Shown piece after piece: positions 45,535-54,762 of a DNA stretch of 64,000 nucleotides; within the stretch, counting starts at the first letter, position 1, and every line of letters starts with the position of its first letter. The stretch spans positions 135,389-199,388 of the forward strand of contig CAZXFT010000002.1 of assembly GCA_964640655.1 (NCBI GenBank), read 5' to 3'. The notes under the pieces are model-generated. The model did no database searches. It saw only the letters and a list, made by a program, of their open reading frames with translations, and was not told the DNA's origin. The stretch comes from BJGO01 sp964640655. GTDB taxonomy: Bacteria > Bacteroidota > Bacteroidia > Chitinophagales > UBA10324. The translations under genes and the position numbers were made by a program.

Positions 45535-46304
45535 AGTTCTATCTTAAATACATCAGCATCGTTCAAAAAAGGCAAATCCTTACGCACTTGTTCTAACTCA
45601 GATAGGGAGAATAGGTGTTGCATCATACACTCATCGTCTACTTGCTCATCGAGCACTTCTCCCTTGGGACCAATAAACAAGGAGCCTCCATTATGGTAAA
45701 TATCATTGCCGTCTTTACCAACTCTATTTACTGCGGCTACATAACATTGGTTTTCTATGGCACGTGCTATTAACAATTGCTTCCAGGCATATATACGGCG
45801 CTCAGGCCAGTTGGCTATAATCAGAAGCAAGTGATAATCCTGTTTATTGCGCAGCCAAACCGGAAACCGCAAATCGTAGCATATAGCACAACGAATGCGA
45901 AAGCCTCTCCATGAAACAGTTAATATATCATTGCCTGCGGTGTAATGTTTTTGTTCATCGCCTAAGCTGAAGAGATGTCTTTTATTGTAAGAAAAAATAT
46001 GTCCATCAGGTTGAACCCACAGAAAACGATTGTAGAATTTATAACCTTCCTTCATCATTAATGAACCACATATTGCTGCATCTTTAGCAGCAGCCCATTT
46101 TTTCATATGTTGCACTGCTTGTCCGTTCATGTCTTCAGCAAATAATTCCGGCTGCATAGAAAAACCGGTGCTGAACATTTCGGGGAGAACGATAACGTCG
46201 GTGTTGGATAAGGCATTTACTTTTTCATCGAACATCTTTATGTTAGCTTTTGCATTTTCCCAATGCAATTCGCTTTGAATCATCGTCAAGCGTAGCGTAC
46301 TCAT
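45531..46304 (-). CDS. Nitrilase-family amidohydrolase (omega-amidase-like)
   Basis: A 257-residue carbon-nitrogen hydrolase with the Glu-Lys-Cys triad visible: Glu in VLPEMFSTGF, Lys in YNKRHLFSLG and Cys in AICYDLRFP. These features and length match YafV/Nit2-type omega-amidases, which hydrolyse alpha-ketoglutaramate to 2-oxoglutarate and ammonia. The adjacent aminotransferase, three bases upstream, would produce that substrate when glutamine is the amino donor. It is coupled to a small hypothetical gene downstream. Confidence 0.9.
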   Translation of the reverse strand: MSTLRLTMIQSELHWENAKANIKMFDEKVNALSNTDVIVLPEMFSTGFSMQPELFAEDMNGQAVQHMKKWAAAKDAAICGSLMMKEGYKFYNRFLWVQPDGHIFSYNKRHLFSLGDEQKHYTAGNDILTVSWRGFRIRCAICYDLRFPVWLRNKQDYHLLLIIANWPERRIYAWKQLLIARAIENQCYVAAVNRVGKDGNDIYHNGGSLFIGPKGEVLDEQVDDECMMQHLFSLSELEQVRKDLPFLNDADVFKIEL

Positions 46305-46307
46305 CTC

Positions 46308-47465
46308 CTATTTAATTTTTATCAGCCTTTCAATGGCAGCATCTAATGTGTCTTTCTTTTTGGCAAAACAAAAACGTAACATCTTCTGATCGTATGGTTT
46401 GCTGTAGAAAACGGATATTGGAACAGAAGCCACTTTAACATCTTTTGTCAAACGAACAGCATAGTCGGTGTCTTTCTCGTTGCTCATACCTTTGTAACTT
46501 ACCAACTGAAAGTAACTACCCGAAGCAGGTTTAAACTGAAAACGTGTTTGTTTCAGCATATTGCAGAAGTAATCACGCTTCTCCTGATAAAAACCACTCA
46601 GCGCCAGATAAAGATTTTTGTTACGCATAATTTCTTCAAAAGCATATTGATAAGGCGTGTTTACACTAAACACAATGTATTGATGCACTTTTCTGAATTC
46701 CTTCATCAATTCAGCAGGAGCTATACAGTATCCCATTTTCCAGCCGGTATTGTGATAGGTTTTGCCAAAAGAATACACCACAAAGCTGCGCTCTGCTAAA
46801 CCCGGATAGCGCAATACACTTTCATGTTGCAACCCGTCGTAGATGATGTGCTCATAAACTTCATCACTGAGTATAATGATGTTCGTTTCGCGAATGATAC
46901 GCTCTAACTGTTGCATATCGCTTTTGGTCAACACGCTGCCTGTTGGATTATGCGGTGTGTTAATCATAATCATTCGTGTACGGTTGGTGATAGATTTTTT
47001 TACCTGTTCCCAGGGTATCTTGTAATCAGGGGCTTCCAGCTTAATATATTTGGGAATACCCTTGCAGAGTTCTATTGCTGGTGCATAACTGTCGTATGCA
47101 GGTTCAAATACAATCACTTCATCGTTTTCCTCTATAACTGCTGTAATCGCTGCATATATTGCCTCAGTGCCGCCAGGAGTAATCGTTATTTCTGTATCGG
47201 GGTTAATGTTGCAGTTGTGTAGCGAAAGAACTTTTTCGGCTATGCGTTCACGCAACGAAAGCAAACCCGGCATCGGCGCGTATTGATTAAATCCTTTGCG
47301 CACATATTCATCCACCTTCCGCATCAACTCTTCAGTGCACAAAAAATCGGGAAATCCCTGAGAAAGGTTAATGGCCTTGTGTTCATTAGCCAGTGCCGAC
47401 ATCACAGTGAATATAGTGGTGCCTGCCTGTGGCAGTTTACTTTTGATATATCCGGGAAACTTCAT
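46308..47465 (-). CDS. PLP aminotransferase, methionine/glutamine type (YbdL-like)
   Basis: A 385-residue class I/II aminotransferase. Typical features are ALANEHKAINLSQGFPDF, MINTPHNPTGSVL, LSDEVYEHI and the PLP lysine in SFGKTYHNTGWKMGY. It most resembles YbdL/kynurenine aminotransferase-type enzymes that transaminate methionine or aromatic amino acids. Next to an omega-amidase it probably uses glutamine as donor to re-aminate 4-methylthio-2-oxobutyrate or similar keto acids, with the amidase pulling the reaction. Confidence 0.9.
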   Translation of the reverse strand: MKFPGYIKSKLPQAGTTIFTVMSALANEHKAINLSQGFPDFLCTEELMRKVDEYVRKGFNQYAPMPGLLSLRERIAEKVLSLHNCNINPDTEITITPGGTEAIYAAITAVIEENDEVIVFEPAYDSYAPAIELCKGIPKYIKLEAPDYKIPWEQVKKSITNRTRMIMINTPHNPTGSVLTKSDMQQLERIIRETNIIILSDEVYEHIIYDGLQHESVLRYPGLAERSFVVYSFGKTYHNTGWKMGYCIAPAELMKEFRKVHQYIVFSVNTPYQYAFEEIMRNKNLYLALSGFYQEKRDYFCNMLKQTRFQFKPASGSYFQLVSYKGMSNEKDTDYAVRLTKDVKVASVPISVFYSKPYDQKMLRFCFAKKKDTLDAAIERLIKIK

Positions 47466-47582
47466 CAGGAGTACATTCGGTTCAATAGTTCCGCTTGCAA
47501 TTTATCAAAATATTAACGCGGCATCTCTTTCCGTCGTGCTTCATCAATTTTTGTTTCTTTGCGCAACTTTTTTAGACCCCCG

Positions 47583-48668
47583 ATGCAAAGCAACAACTAC
47601 GCCGTGATTATGGCAGGCGGCATTGGCAGCCGTTTCTGGCCGCTTAGCCGTAGTGGATACCCAAAGCAATTTCTTGATGTGCTGGGCACCGGCAAGTCGC
47701 TGTTGCGCCAGACATTCGACCGCTTTGCTACTTTTATTTTGCCTGAAAATATATATGTCATAGGCAATGACAACTACCGCGATTTAATCAAACAGCAGAT
47801 ACCTCAACTGCACGAAGCCAATATCATCAGCGAACCTGCCCGTAAAAACACTGCACCTTGTGTGGCATATGCGGTTTACAAGTTGACTGCCCTGAATGAG
47901 CATGCCAACATCATCATCTCACCATCAGATCATGTTATTTTGAACGAAGATATTTTTCGTCAAACTGTTGAATCGGGTTTCACCATTGCCGAAACCGATG
48001 ATGTGTTATTGACCCTGGGAATTCGGCCTACAAGACCCGATACCGGCTACGGTTATATTCAGTTTCACGAAGAATCGGAGAGCCTTGGTGCATATAAGGT
48101 GCGCACCTTTGTTGAAAAACCTACACTCGAAATAGCTAAGCAGTTTTATCAAAGCGGCGATTACCTCTGGAATGCAGGGATATTTATTGCCAATGTTAAG
48201 AACTGGCAGCGCGCATTTAATCTTTTTCTGCACGAACTTCACGAGTTATTTGCCGAAGGTCGAAAGGTTTACAACACTACCAAAGAAGCATCATTTATTG
48301 AAAGTGTTTATATGCAATGCCCTAATGTTTCCATAGACATTGCTATTATGGAAAAGGCAAAAAATGTGATGGTAATCCCTGCAAAATTCGGCTGGACAGA
48401 TCTGGGAACCTGGGCTTCCTTATATACTGTTCACACTAAAGATTATCTGCACAATGCAGTAAACAATGAAAAGAATGTCATGGTATATGACACTAATAAT
48501 TGTATGGTGCACGTGCCTGATACGAAATTAGTAGTTCTTCAGGGACTGGATGATTACATCGTAATTGACACACCTGATGTATTGCTTGTTTGTCAAAAAA
48601 CAAAAGAGCAGGAGATTAAAAACATCGTGAGTGATATCAAGAGATTGAAAGGGGACAAGTATTTGTAG
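47583..48668 (+). CDS. manC: Mannose-1-phosphate guanylyltransferase
   Basis: Makes GDP-mannose from mannose-1-phosphate and GTP for surface polysaccharides. ATG 47583 is preferred over TTG 47559. The 361-residue protein has the pyrophosphorylase loop VIMAGGIGSRFWPLSR with PKQFL, SPSDHVI, FVEKPTLE and the C-terminal DLGTWASL segment. It has no C-terminal isomerase domain, so it is the single-function form. Confidence 0.93.
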   Translation: MQSNNYAVIMAGGIGSRFWPLSRSGYPKQFLDVLGTGKSLLRQTFDRFATFILPENIYVIGNDNYRDLIKQQIPQLHEANIISEPARKNTAPCVAYAVYKLTALNEHANIIISPSDHVILNEDIFRQTVESGFTIAETDDVLLTLGIRPTRPDTGYGYIQFHEESESLGAYKVRTFVEKPTLEIAKQFYQSGDYLWNAGIFIANVKNWQRAFNLFLHELHELFAEGRKVYNTTKEASFIESVYMQCPNVSIDIAIMEKAKNVMVIPAKFGWTDLGTWASLYTVHTKDYLHNAVNNEKNVMVYDTNNCMVHVPDTKLVVLQGLDDYIVIDTPDVLLVCQKTKEQEIKNIVSDIKRLKGDKYL

Positions 48669-48695
48669 TTGATTTAATAATCCAACAAAACTTAC

Positions 48696-49034
48696 TCATC
48701 CAAAACTCCAATGACTTGTGGACATTGCTATTCCGTATAATAATGCAAAACCAAGTACCCCTAAAATTATGACTATTATAGAAATAAAATTTGCTTTTAA
48801 CCACACCCTAAATTTTGTTTCAATAGGTTTAGAATACTGAGTAAACATAACTACAAGTGCACTGCTCACTATTGCCGCTAAAAAAAGTAAAACATAATAT
48901 AGAGTGCCCATGCTATATTCATCGGGTCTTAAGGCTTCCCCAAATTCTACATTTTCACTCAACAAATAAACTGTACTAATTGAAACCGAAGTGCTTAATA
49001 AATACGTAATCTTTAATGGCACTTTCTCTTTCAT
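48696..49034 (-). CDS. Small integral membrane protein of unknown function
   Basis: A 112-residue protein with three likely membrane segments (TYLLSTSVSISTVYLL; YVLLFLAAIVSSALVVMF; FISIIVIILGVLGFALLYGI) joined by short charged loops. I recognise no family. It lies 20 bases after the T9SS propeller gene on the same strand and may be read through from it. Evidence for expression is only the intact frame and plausible membrane pattern. Confidence 0.6.
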   Translation of the reverse strand: MKEKVPLKITYLLSTSVSISTVYLLSENVEFGEALRPDEYSMGTLYYVLLFLAAIVSSALVVMFTQYSKPIETKFRVWLKANFISIIVIILGVLGFALLYGIAMSTSHWSFG

Positions 49035-49054
49035 TAGCTCTCTCAGTTTGAATA

Positions 49055-50704
49055 CTATTCCTTAACTATTTTAACCGTCTCGTTATGCTTATCATTCTCG
49101 AGCCTAAGAAAATAAAATCCTGATGAAAGCCCGTTTGCGCAGATTAACTTATCTGTTTCACCTGTCATAACAGTTTGCCCTAAAGTATTCATCAAGATAT
49201 ACCGGGTTCTTGATCCTAGATTGTCTATTATTATGAAATCCTTTACAGGGTTCGGATAAACATGAACTCGTGAGTGCTCATAATTATTTTTCTCAATTCC
49301 GGTTATCGGATCACTGCTAAATTTTAATATGAACGAACTTGTTTTCTGAGAGATAGCAATAAACTCCCCATTATCAATGTCCAAGTCAACAGTGTCGTTA
49401 AAAGTTCCGGTAAGAAATATGTTATCAGTAGCATCAATTTTAATATCTCTGATAGCGTCAACATTGCCTGACCCCCCAATTTGTTTTGCCCAAAGAAAAC
49501 TTCCTGCACTATTCAGTTTTGTTAAGAATGCATCTGTGCCGCCATTGGAGATTAACGATAACCCACCAAACATTGCAGTACTGCTAAAACTACCGGTAAC
49601 ATATATGCTTCCTTCACTGTCCATCACTATATTCCCTCCTGCATCAGTCGAGGAGCCACCTGCTTTTACAGCCCACACAAAATCACCATCAGTTGTTAAC
49701 TTCAAAATATATACATCTCTGTCACTTCCTCCTGTTGTGGAAAGATAAAAGGTGTCTGCAGAAGCTGTGCTTGGATTAAAGTCAACTACTCCAGAAAACA
49801 ACCCGGTAACATAGATATTTCCTGAACCATCAAGTACAAGCCCATTCCCAAAATCAAGAGTTGTTCCGCCAATTCCCTTTACCCAGATTAAATCACCGTC
49901 GCTGTTAAACTTTATGACAAATGCATCTTCATTTCCATTGGTTGGTAAAATACCCATACCCCATGAATATCCGGTAACATATACGTTGCCATCATTATCA
50001 ACTGCAATGTCATTGCCCAATGCTACCTGATTAGTGGGGGCATATCTTCTTGACCATATGGTATCTCCCTGTGGGTTGATTTTGTATACAATAAAGTCAT
50101 TTACATAGATGCCTGTTGTATAAATATTTCCGTCAGTGTCCATATCAATGGCATTATAAGTATCTCTACCACCTCCTCCGGTTCTTTTAGCCCATTGTAA
50201 TTCGTTATTACTGTTCAGTTTTGAAATAAAACAATCGCTTTGTCCGGCAGAAATCATATTAAAAGTAGCTCCGGGAGCGGGGTTAAAATCGGTGGTATCA
50301 AAAAAATATCCTGCTACATAAATATTATCAGTGGCATCTGAGATTAAAGCAGTCCCTTTATCCTGCTTACCGTATGCAGATCCCATACTATAAGCGTAAC
50401 TAAAATTTCCATTATTGTCTAAGCGTGAAACAAAAATGTCACCGTACAATGTATCTGACGAAATCATATGATACACACCAGGTCCTGGATCAAAGTCTGT
50501 AGAGTCCCGTAAAAATGAACCTGTAGTATATACAAAGCCATTGGCATCAACTTCTAGGGCACCTGACTGAATGTAGCCCTTGCCTCCCAATATCTTTGCC
50601 CATTGAAGAAATAAATCCTGCGCAGTAGCATCTATTGAAAATAAAATAAGAATACTTTGCAGAAGTAATCGATATGTCGAGAATAAACTAAATGATAATT
50701 TCAC
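49055..50704 (-). CDS. T9SS-sorted beta-propeller protein (SBBP repeats)
   Basis: A 549-residue secreted protein: signal peptide (LLLQSILILFSIDATAQ), then about eight repeats of the type 'W-x-gg...G-n-i-y-v-t-G-x-F' (for example NGFVYTTGSFLRDSTDFDPG, GNIYVTGLFSGVVDFNPS, DNIFLTGTFNDTVDL), which is the SBBP-type beta-propeller. It closes with a T9SS domain (VHVYPNPVKDFIIIDN, GQTVMTG, SSGFYFLRLEN). Probably a surface protein; the repeats suggest ligand binding but no target is evident. Confidence 0.9.
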   Translation of the reverse strand: MKLSFSLFSTYRLLLQSILILFSIDATAQDLFLQWAKILGGKGYIQSGALEVDANGFVYTTGSFLRDSTDFDPGPGVYHMISSDTLYGDIFVSRLDNNGNFSYAYSMGSAYGKQDKGTALISDATDNIYVAGYFFDTTDFNPAPGATFNMISAGQSDCFISKLNSNNELQWAKRTGGGGRDTYNAIDMDTDGNIYTTGIYVNDFIVYKINPQGDTIWSRRYAPTNQVALGNDIAVDNDGNVYVTGYSWGMGILPTNGNEDAFVIKFNSDGDLIWVKGIGGTTLDFGNGLVLDGSGNIYVTGLFSGVVDFNPSTASADTFYLSTTGGSDRDVYILKLTTDGDFVWAVKAGGSSTDAGGNIVMDSEGSIYVTGSFSSTAMFGGLSLISNGGTDAFLTKLNSAGSFLWAKQIGGSGNVDAIRDIKIDATDNIFLTGTFNDTVDLDIDNGEFIAISQKTSSFILKFSSDPITGIEKNNYEHSRVHVYPNPVKDFIIIDNLGSRTRYILMNTLGQTVMTGETDKLICANGLSSGFYFLRLENDKHNETVKIVKE

Positions 50705-51170
50705 AAGAGTTGATTTTATTTGATTTGAAAATTAATAAACTAAACTGAACTAAATTGATTTAGCTCAAGTCTATTCAGTTTAAGTGAACACAACATAACA
50801 ACCGAGTCATTTGGTAATTGATGAATAACCCATTCATAGTAGTAACCGGCAATTCCTGATTCTCCATTTCCTTTCAGAGAAAGTGCTTGCCCTTAACAAT
50901 TCATTTCACTGAGAACAAGTAAAAACTAAGATGACGCACTTTTTCATTGCTGCAAAAATTTAAGTGTGTTGCTTGAACGCAGTGTCCTGTAATGCTCATA
51001 ATTTCCAAAGTAAATGAATGAGGATTAATTCACTGCATACATCTATAACAGAATTTTTTTAAGCCAACAAAAACAAATCCCCAAAAAACCATCCATCAAC
51101 AATCAAAATCATTACTTTTGCGCCACCTAAAAATCCGCTTATAGCGGAAATCACTTAAAATCAAACTATT
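50705..51170. other. 466-bp intergenic region upstream of atpD
   Basis: No coding frame or tRNA is evident. It is AT-rich. Near its left end lies an inverted repeat AAACTGAA (50742-50749) / TTCAGTTT (50774-50781) enclosing a short perfect palindrome CTAAAT-TG-ATTTAG. The atpD promoter element is at its right end. I see nothing else there. Confidence 0.5.
51113..51120 (+). promoter_or_regulatory. -7 promoter element (TACTTTTG) for atpDC
   Basis: Exact TAnnTTTG match 50 bases before the atpD ATG; a -33 TTG at the expected place is not seen. Confidence 0.55.
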
Positions 51171-52676
51171 ATGTCAAAAATTGGCAAAATAAAATCCATC
51201 ATCGGTCCCGTAATTGATGTGGCTTTCCCTGAAGGTCAACTACCTGAAATTATGAACGCGCTTGAAGTAACGCGCGACAATGGTCAGAAACTCATTTTGG
51301 AGTGTCAACAGCACCTAGGCGAAGACAGCGTTCGTACTGTAGCCATGGACTCTTCCGAAGGTCTGCGCAAAGGAATGAATGTGGTGGATCTTGGTACTAA
51401 CATATTAATGCCGGTTGGCGACCAGATCAAAGGCCGCCTGTTTAACGTAGTTGGCGAAGCTATAGACGGTATCGGCGAAGTAAGCAACGCTGGTGGAGCT
51501 CCTATTCACCGTAAACCCCCTATTTTCGAAGAACTCAGCACAGATACGGAAGTGCTTTTCACAGGTATTAAAGTAATTGACCTGCTGGAGCCTTATGCCA
51601 AGGGTGGTAAAATTGGTCTATTCGGCGGTGCCGGTGTGGGCAAAACCGTATTGATTATGGAGTTGATTAACAATATTGCCAAAGCCTATGCAGGTACATC
51701 TGTATTTGCAGGGGTGGGTGAACGTACTCGTGAAGGTAATGACCTGCTCCGTGAAATGATTGAGTCTAACGTAATCCGTTATGGCGAAGAGTTCAAGCAC
51801 GGAATGGAAAACGGTGACTGGGATCTGAGCAAAGTGGACCAAAACGAATTAGGTAAGTCTCAGGCAACTCTTGTGTTCGGACAGATGAACGAACCTCCGG
51901 GAGCACGTGCACGTGTGGCACTTTCCGGTCTTACAGTTGCTGAATATTTCCGTGATGGTAACCCGAATGAACCCAAAGGAAAAGACATCCTTTTCTTCAT
52001 TGATAACATCTTCCGTTTCACTCAGGCCGGTTCTGAGGTATCAGCCCTTCTGGGTCGTATGCCATCTGCCGTAGGTTACCAGCCTACATTGGCTACCGAA
52101 ATGGGATTAATGCAAGAGCGTATTACTTCAACCAAGCGTGGATCTATCACATCGGTGCAGGCCGTTTATGTTCCTGCCGATGACTTGACCGATCCGGCTC
52201 CGGCTACAACCTTCTCGCATTTGGATGCTACTACAGTATTAAGTCGTAAAATTGCTGAGTTGGGTATCTATCCTGCGGTTGATCCATTGGATTCTACATC
52301 TCGTATCCTCACAGCTTCTATCGTTGGAGACTTACATTATAACACTGCTCAACGTGTAAAAATGATTCTTCAGCGTTACAAAGAGTTGCAGGATATTATC
52401 GCTATCCTTGGTATGGATGAATTGAGCGAAGAAGATAAACAAGTGGTTAGTCGTGCACGCCGCGTTCAACGTTTCTTGTCACAGCCATTCCACGTTGCTG
52501 AACAGTTCACTGGTTTAAAAGGCGTGTTGGTGCCTATTGAAGAAACAATACGAGGTTTCAACATGATTATGGATGGTGAAGTGGACGAATATCCTGAAGC
52601 AGCTTTTAACCTAGTAGGTTCTATCGACGAAGCTATTGAGAAAGGTAAAAAGTTATTGGCGAGCGCTAAAAACTAA
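51171..52676 (+). CDS. atpD: ATP synthase F1 subunit beta
   Basis: The catalytic subunit of F1-ATPase. It is full length (501 residues), with the P-loop GLFGGAGVGKTVLI, the catalytic Glu in GVGERTREGNDL, ILFFIDNIFRFTQAGSEVS and the DELSEE loop (DELSEEDKQVV). It is followed by atpC ten bases after its stop. In Bacteroidota atpD-atpC often stands apart from atpBEFHAG, as here. Confidence 0.98.
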   Translation: MSKIGKIKSIIGPVIDVAFPEGQLPEIMNALEVTRDNGQKLILECQQHLGEDSVRTVAMDSSEGLRKGMNVVDLGTNILMPVGDQIKGRLFNVVGEAIDGIGEVSNAGGAPIHRKPPIFEELSTDTEVLFTGIKVIDLLEPYAKGGKIGLFGGAGVGKTVLIMELINNIAKAYAGTSVFAGVGERTREGNDLLREMIESNVIRYGEEFKHGMENGDWDLSKVDQNELGKSQATLVFGQMNEPPGARARVALSGLTVAEYFRDGNPNEPKGKDILFFIDNIFRFTQAGSEVSALLGRMPSAVGYQPTLATEMGLMQERITSTKRGSITSVQAVYVPADDLTDPAPATTFSHLDATTVLSRKIAELGIYPAVDPLDSTSRILTASIVGDLHYNTAQRVKMILQRYKELQDIIAILGMDELSEEDKQVVSRARRVQRFLSQPFHVAEQFTGLKGVLVPIEETIRGFNMIMDGEVDEYPEAAFNLVGSIDEAIEKGKKLLASAKN

Positions 52677-52686
52677 TAACTACTCT

Positions 52687-52932
52687 ATGATAGTTGATAT
52701 TCTCACTCCGGAAAAAAAACTCTTCAGTGGCGATGCTACTGCCGTACAATTACCCGGTATTAATGGTTCTTTTCAGGTATTAAACAATCATGCTGCACTG
52801 GTTTCTGCATTGAAGCAAGGTATTGTGAAAGTAGATGCCGAGAAAGATTCTAAGTCGTTCAGCATCACTGGAGGCTTCTGCGAAGTAATTGATAACAAAG
52901 TAACCGTACTCATTGAAGGAGTAGTCGCATAA
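52687..52932 (+). CDS. atpC: ATP synthase F1 subunit epsilon (short form)
   Basis: An 81-residue protein with the epsilon N-terminal beta-sandwich (LTPEKKLFSGDATAVQLPGI, FQVLNNHAALVSALKQGIVK). The C-terminal helical hairpin that regulates ATPase activity in E. coli is absent; the short form is normal for Bacteroidota. ATG 52687 is used; the longer frame overlapping atpD has no support. Confidence 0.95.
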   Translation: MIVDILTPEKKLFSGDATAVQLPGINGSFQVLNNHAALVSALKQGIVKVDAEKDSKSFSITGGFCEVIDNKVTVLIEGVVA

Positions 52933-52933
52933 T

Positions 52934-53365
52934 ATGGGAGTAGCAGATCAATTAGCTGCCCTGAAAGCAGCCAAAGCCGAAGCCAACCTTAATGAAGGCC
53001 TCGCTTTCTTGAATGAAAACAAGAACAAACCCGGTGTGGTAGCACTGCCAAGTGGTTTGCAATACGAAATACTTCATGAAGGTACTGGCGCTAAGCCAAC
53101 TGCCACACAAACAGTATCATGCCATTATCACGGCACCTTAATCAACGGAATGGTATTCGATAGTTCGGTGAAACGTGGTGCACCGGCAAGTTTTCCGCTG
53201 AACCGTGTTATCAGCGGCTGGACAGAAGCCCTACAATTAATGCCTGTTGGCAGCAAATGGCGTTTGTTTTTGCCGCCTAATTTGGCATATGGCAGCATGA
53301 ATGTGGGCAGCATACCTCCAAATAGTACACTCATCTTTGATGTAGAACTTTTAGGAATTTCTTGA
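52934..53365 (+). CDS. FKBP-type peptidyl-prolyl isomerase
   Basis: A 143-residue cytoplasmic FKBP. After a 35-residue helical start (AALKAAKAEANLNEGLAFL) comes the FKBP core: SGLQYEILHEGTG, SCHYHGTLINGMVFDSS, VISGWTEALQLMPVGSKW and IPPNSTLIFDVELLGIS. No signal peptide. It begins one base after the atpC stop, so it should be translated with the ATP synthase subunits, although no functional link is known. Confidence 0.93.
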   Translation: MGVADQLAALKAAKAEANLNEGLAFLNENKNKPGVVALPSGLQYEILHEGTGAKPTATQTVSCHYHGTLINGMVFDSSVKRGAPASFPLNRVISGWTEALQLMPVGSKWRLFLPPNLAYGSMNVGSIPPNSTLIFDVELLGIS

Positions 53366-53390
53366 TACTCTAAAAAATTTTGTTAGCATA

Positions 53391-53422
53391 AAAAAAGCCG
53401 CACGACATCGTACGGCTTTTTT
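53391..53422. terminator. Bidirectional terminator
   Basis: AAAAAAGCCG / CGGCTTTTTT form a stem interrupted by one C-A mismatch, extended by ACGA/TCGT, flanked by A- and T-runs. It lies between the convergent FKBP and T9SS genes. Confidence 0.8.
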
Positions 53423-53440
53423 CTTTTTATAATGCTCGAA

Positions 53441-54730
53441 TTACTGCTTAACCAAAGTACGATTGAAAACCTGACTATCAGTTTGTCCTCGCACTATATA
53501 TAATCCCGGAGCTATGTCACCAAGGTCTATTTGTGCCAAACCATTTTGCACAGTTGTTTGCTTCACTATAATCCCGGAAAGATTCATGATGCTAACCGTA
53601 ACCTCTTTATTGCTGTTCAACTTGATGTTGACCAAATTCTGTGCAGGATTGGGTGCCACATAAAAGTCATTTTGAAACGACTGAGCCAATCCAACATTCA
53701 GACCCACATTGTAAGTAACACTGTCGCTCATATAAAAGTTGGATGCTACCAGTTTCACGGCGTAACTCTGTGTGCTGAGGTCGGCAAAAGTGTGTGTTGG
53801 ATTTTTTTCTGTCGAAAATGTACCATCACCGAAATCCCATAAATAAGAAGACGCATACTTGCCGGTGTAATTAAATTGTACGGTATTATCGCTATAATTA
53901 GGATTATAGTTAGCCACACAAGGCAATCCATTTCCACCATCTAAACTTTCAATGCTGATAAAAACACCGGAGTCAAAAATCATGTCTCCTGCGTCAGCAA
54001 CCGCTATTTTGATGTGATAGGTTTCGCCGGGTTGAACCAATGAACAGGCTTTTAATCCTGCGGTAAACCCGTCGTATTCTAATGTGGTACTGTCCGCTGA
54101 TAACGGACAAGAATTTAATATGCAAGTGGGAGAGTTTAAGTCATTGCACACATAGTATTGAGGAAAAGTTTGACAATTAACATTGTTAATTGAAACTACT
54201 ATGTTAGTGTCAGGAACTAAAGCCATATTGACATCACCGTTGATGCCCGGTCCACTGATAAAGAACCCAAACACATCATTAAAACTCGAATTCACAAACT
54301 CCATGTATTCGTCCGAGCCAAACACATATTTAAAATATAGTGTGTCATTATCCGGAATTACGTCAAACTCTATAACCGAAGCGTCATAAGTCATGTATCC
54401 GGGAATTAAACTGTTCAGCGTTGAGTCTCCGGGCATATTATTGGATTGAGTTATACCGGACATGCTGTTTGGCCCAACAGTATTACCTACCGACCCCGAT
54501 GTAATTAAAATCCCGGCATTTATTCCAAGATTAGTATTTGCAGCATCAAAAAAACCGATGGCATTCAATGGCCCGTTGTAAGTAATGTTTGAAATTTCAA
54601 CTCCTGTTCCGTCAAAGAAATCGGTAATCATCTGTTGTGCGGAGTATGCCGTGTCAACATAAAGTTGCGCCTGTGCATTTTGAAAACAAAATGTGGTTGC
54701 AAGTAGAAGGGTAAGTAAATGTTTTTTCAT
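53441..54730 (-). CDS. T9SS-sorted protein with choice-of-anchor L and PKD domains
   Basis: ATG 54730 (MKKHLLTLLLATTFCF) gives a signal peptide ending NAQAQ. The first half is a choice-of-anchor L domain (GINAGILITSGSVGNTVGPN, FDVIPDNDTLYFKYVFGSDE, VFGFFISGPGINGDVNMALV). A PKD domain follows (SSYLWDFGDGTFSTEKNPTH), then a T9SS sorting domain (VAPNPAQNLVNIKLN, APGLYIVRGQ). The protein is about 429 residues. It is probably displayed on the cell surface; no enzymatic motif is visible. It lies 32 bases from the panC stop on the same strand. Confidence 0.92.
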   Translation of the reverse strand: MKKHLLTLLLATTFCFQNAQAQLYVDTAYSAQQMITDFFDGTGVEISNITYNGPLNAIGFFDAANTNLGINAGILITSGSVGNTVGPNSMSGITQSNNMPGDSTLNSLIPGYMTYDASVIEFDVIPDNDTLYFKYVFGSDEYMEFVNSSFNDVFGFFISGPGINGDVNMALVPDTNIVVSINNVNCQTFPQYYVCNDLNSPTCILNSCPLSADSTTLEYDGFTAGLKACSLVQPGETYHIKIAVADAGDMIFDSGVFISIESLDGGNGLPCVANYNPNYSDNTVQFNYTGKYASSYLWDFGDGTFSTEKNPTHTFADLSTQSYAVKLVASNFYMSDSVTYNVGLNVGLAQSFQNDFYVAPNPAQNLVNIKLNSNKEVTVSIMNLSGIIVKQTTVQNGLAQIDLGDIAPGLYIVRGQTDSQVFNRTLVKQ

Positions 54731-54762
54731 TGTAATTGGTTTTGATATGAATACGAATATAA

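Noticed and set aside
50705..51170. tRNA or small RNA gene in the atpD upstream gap
   Set aside because: No cloverleaf, no T-loop motif and no terminator-like hairpin followed by a T-run; only a small inverted repeat and the promoter.
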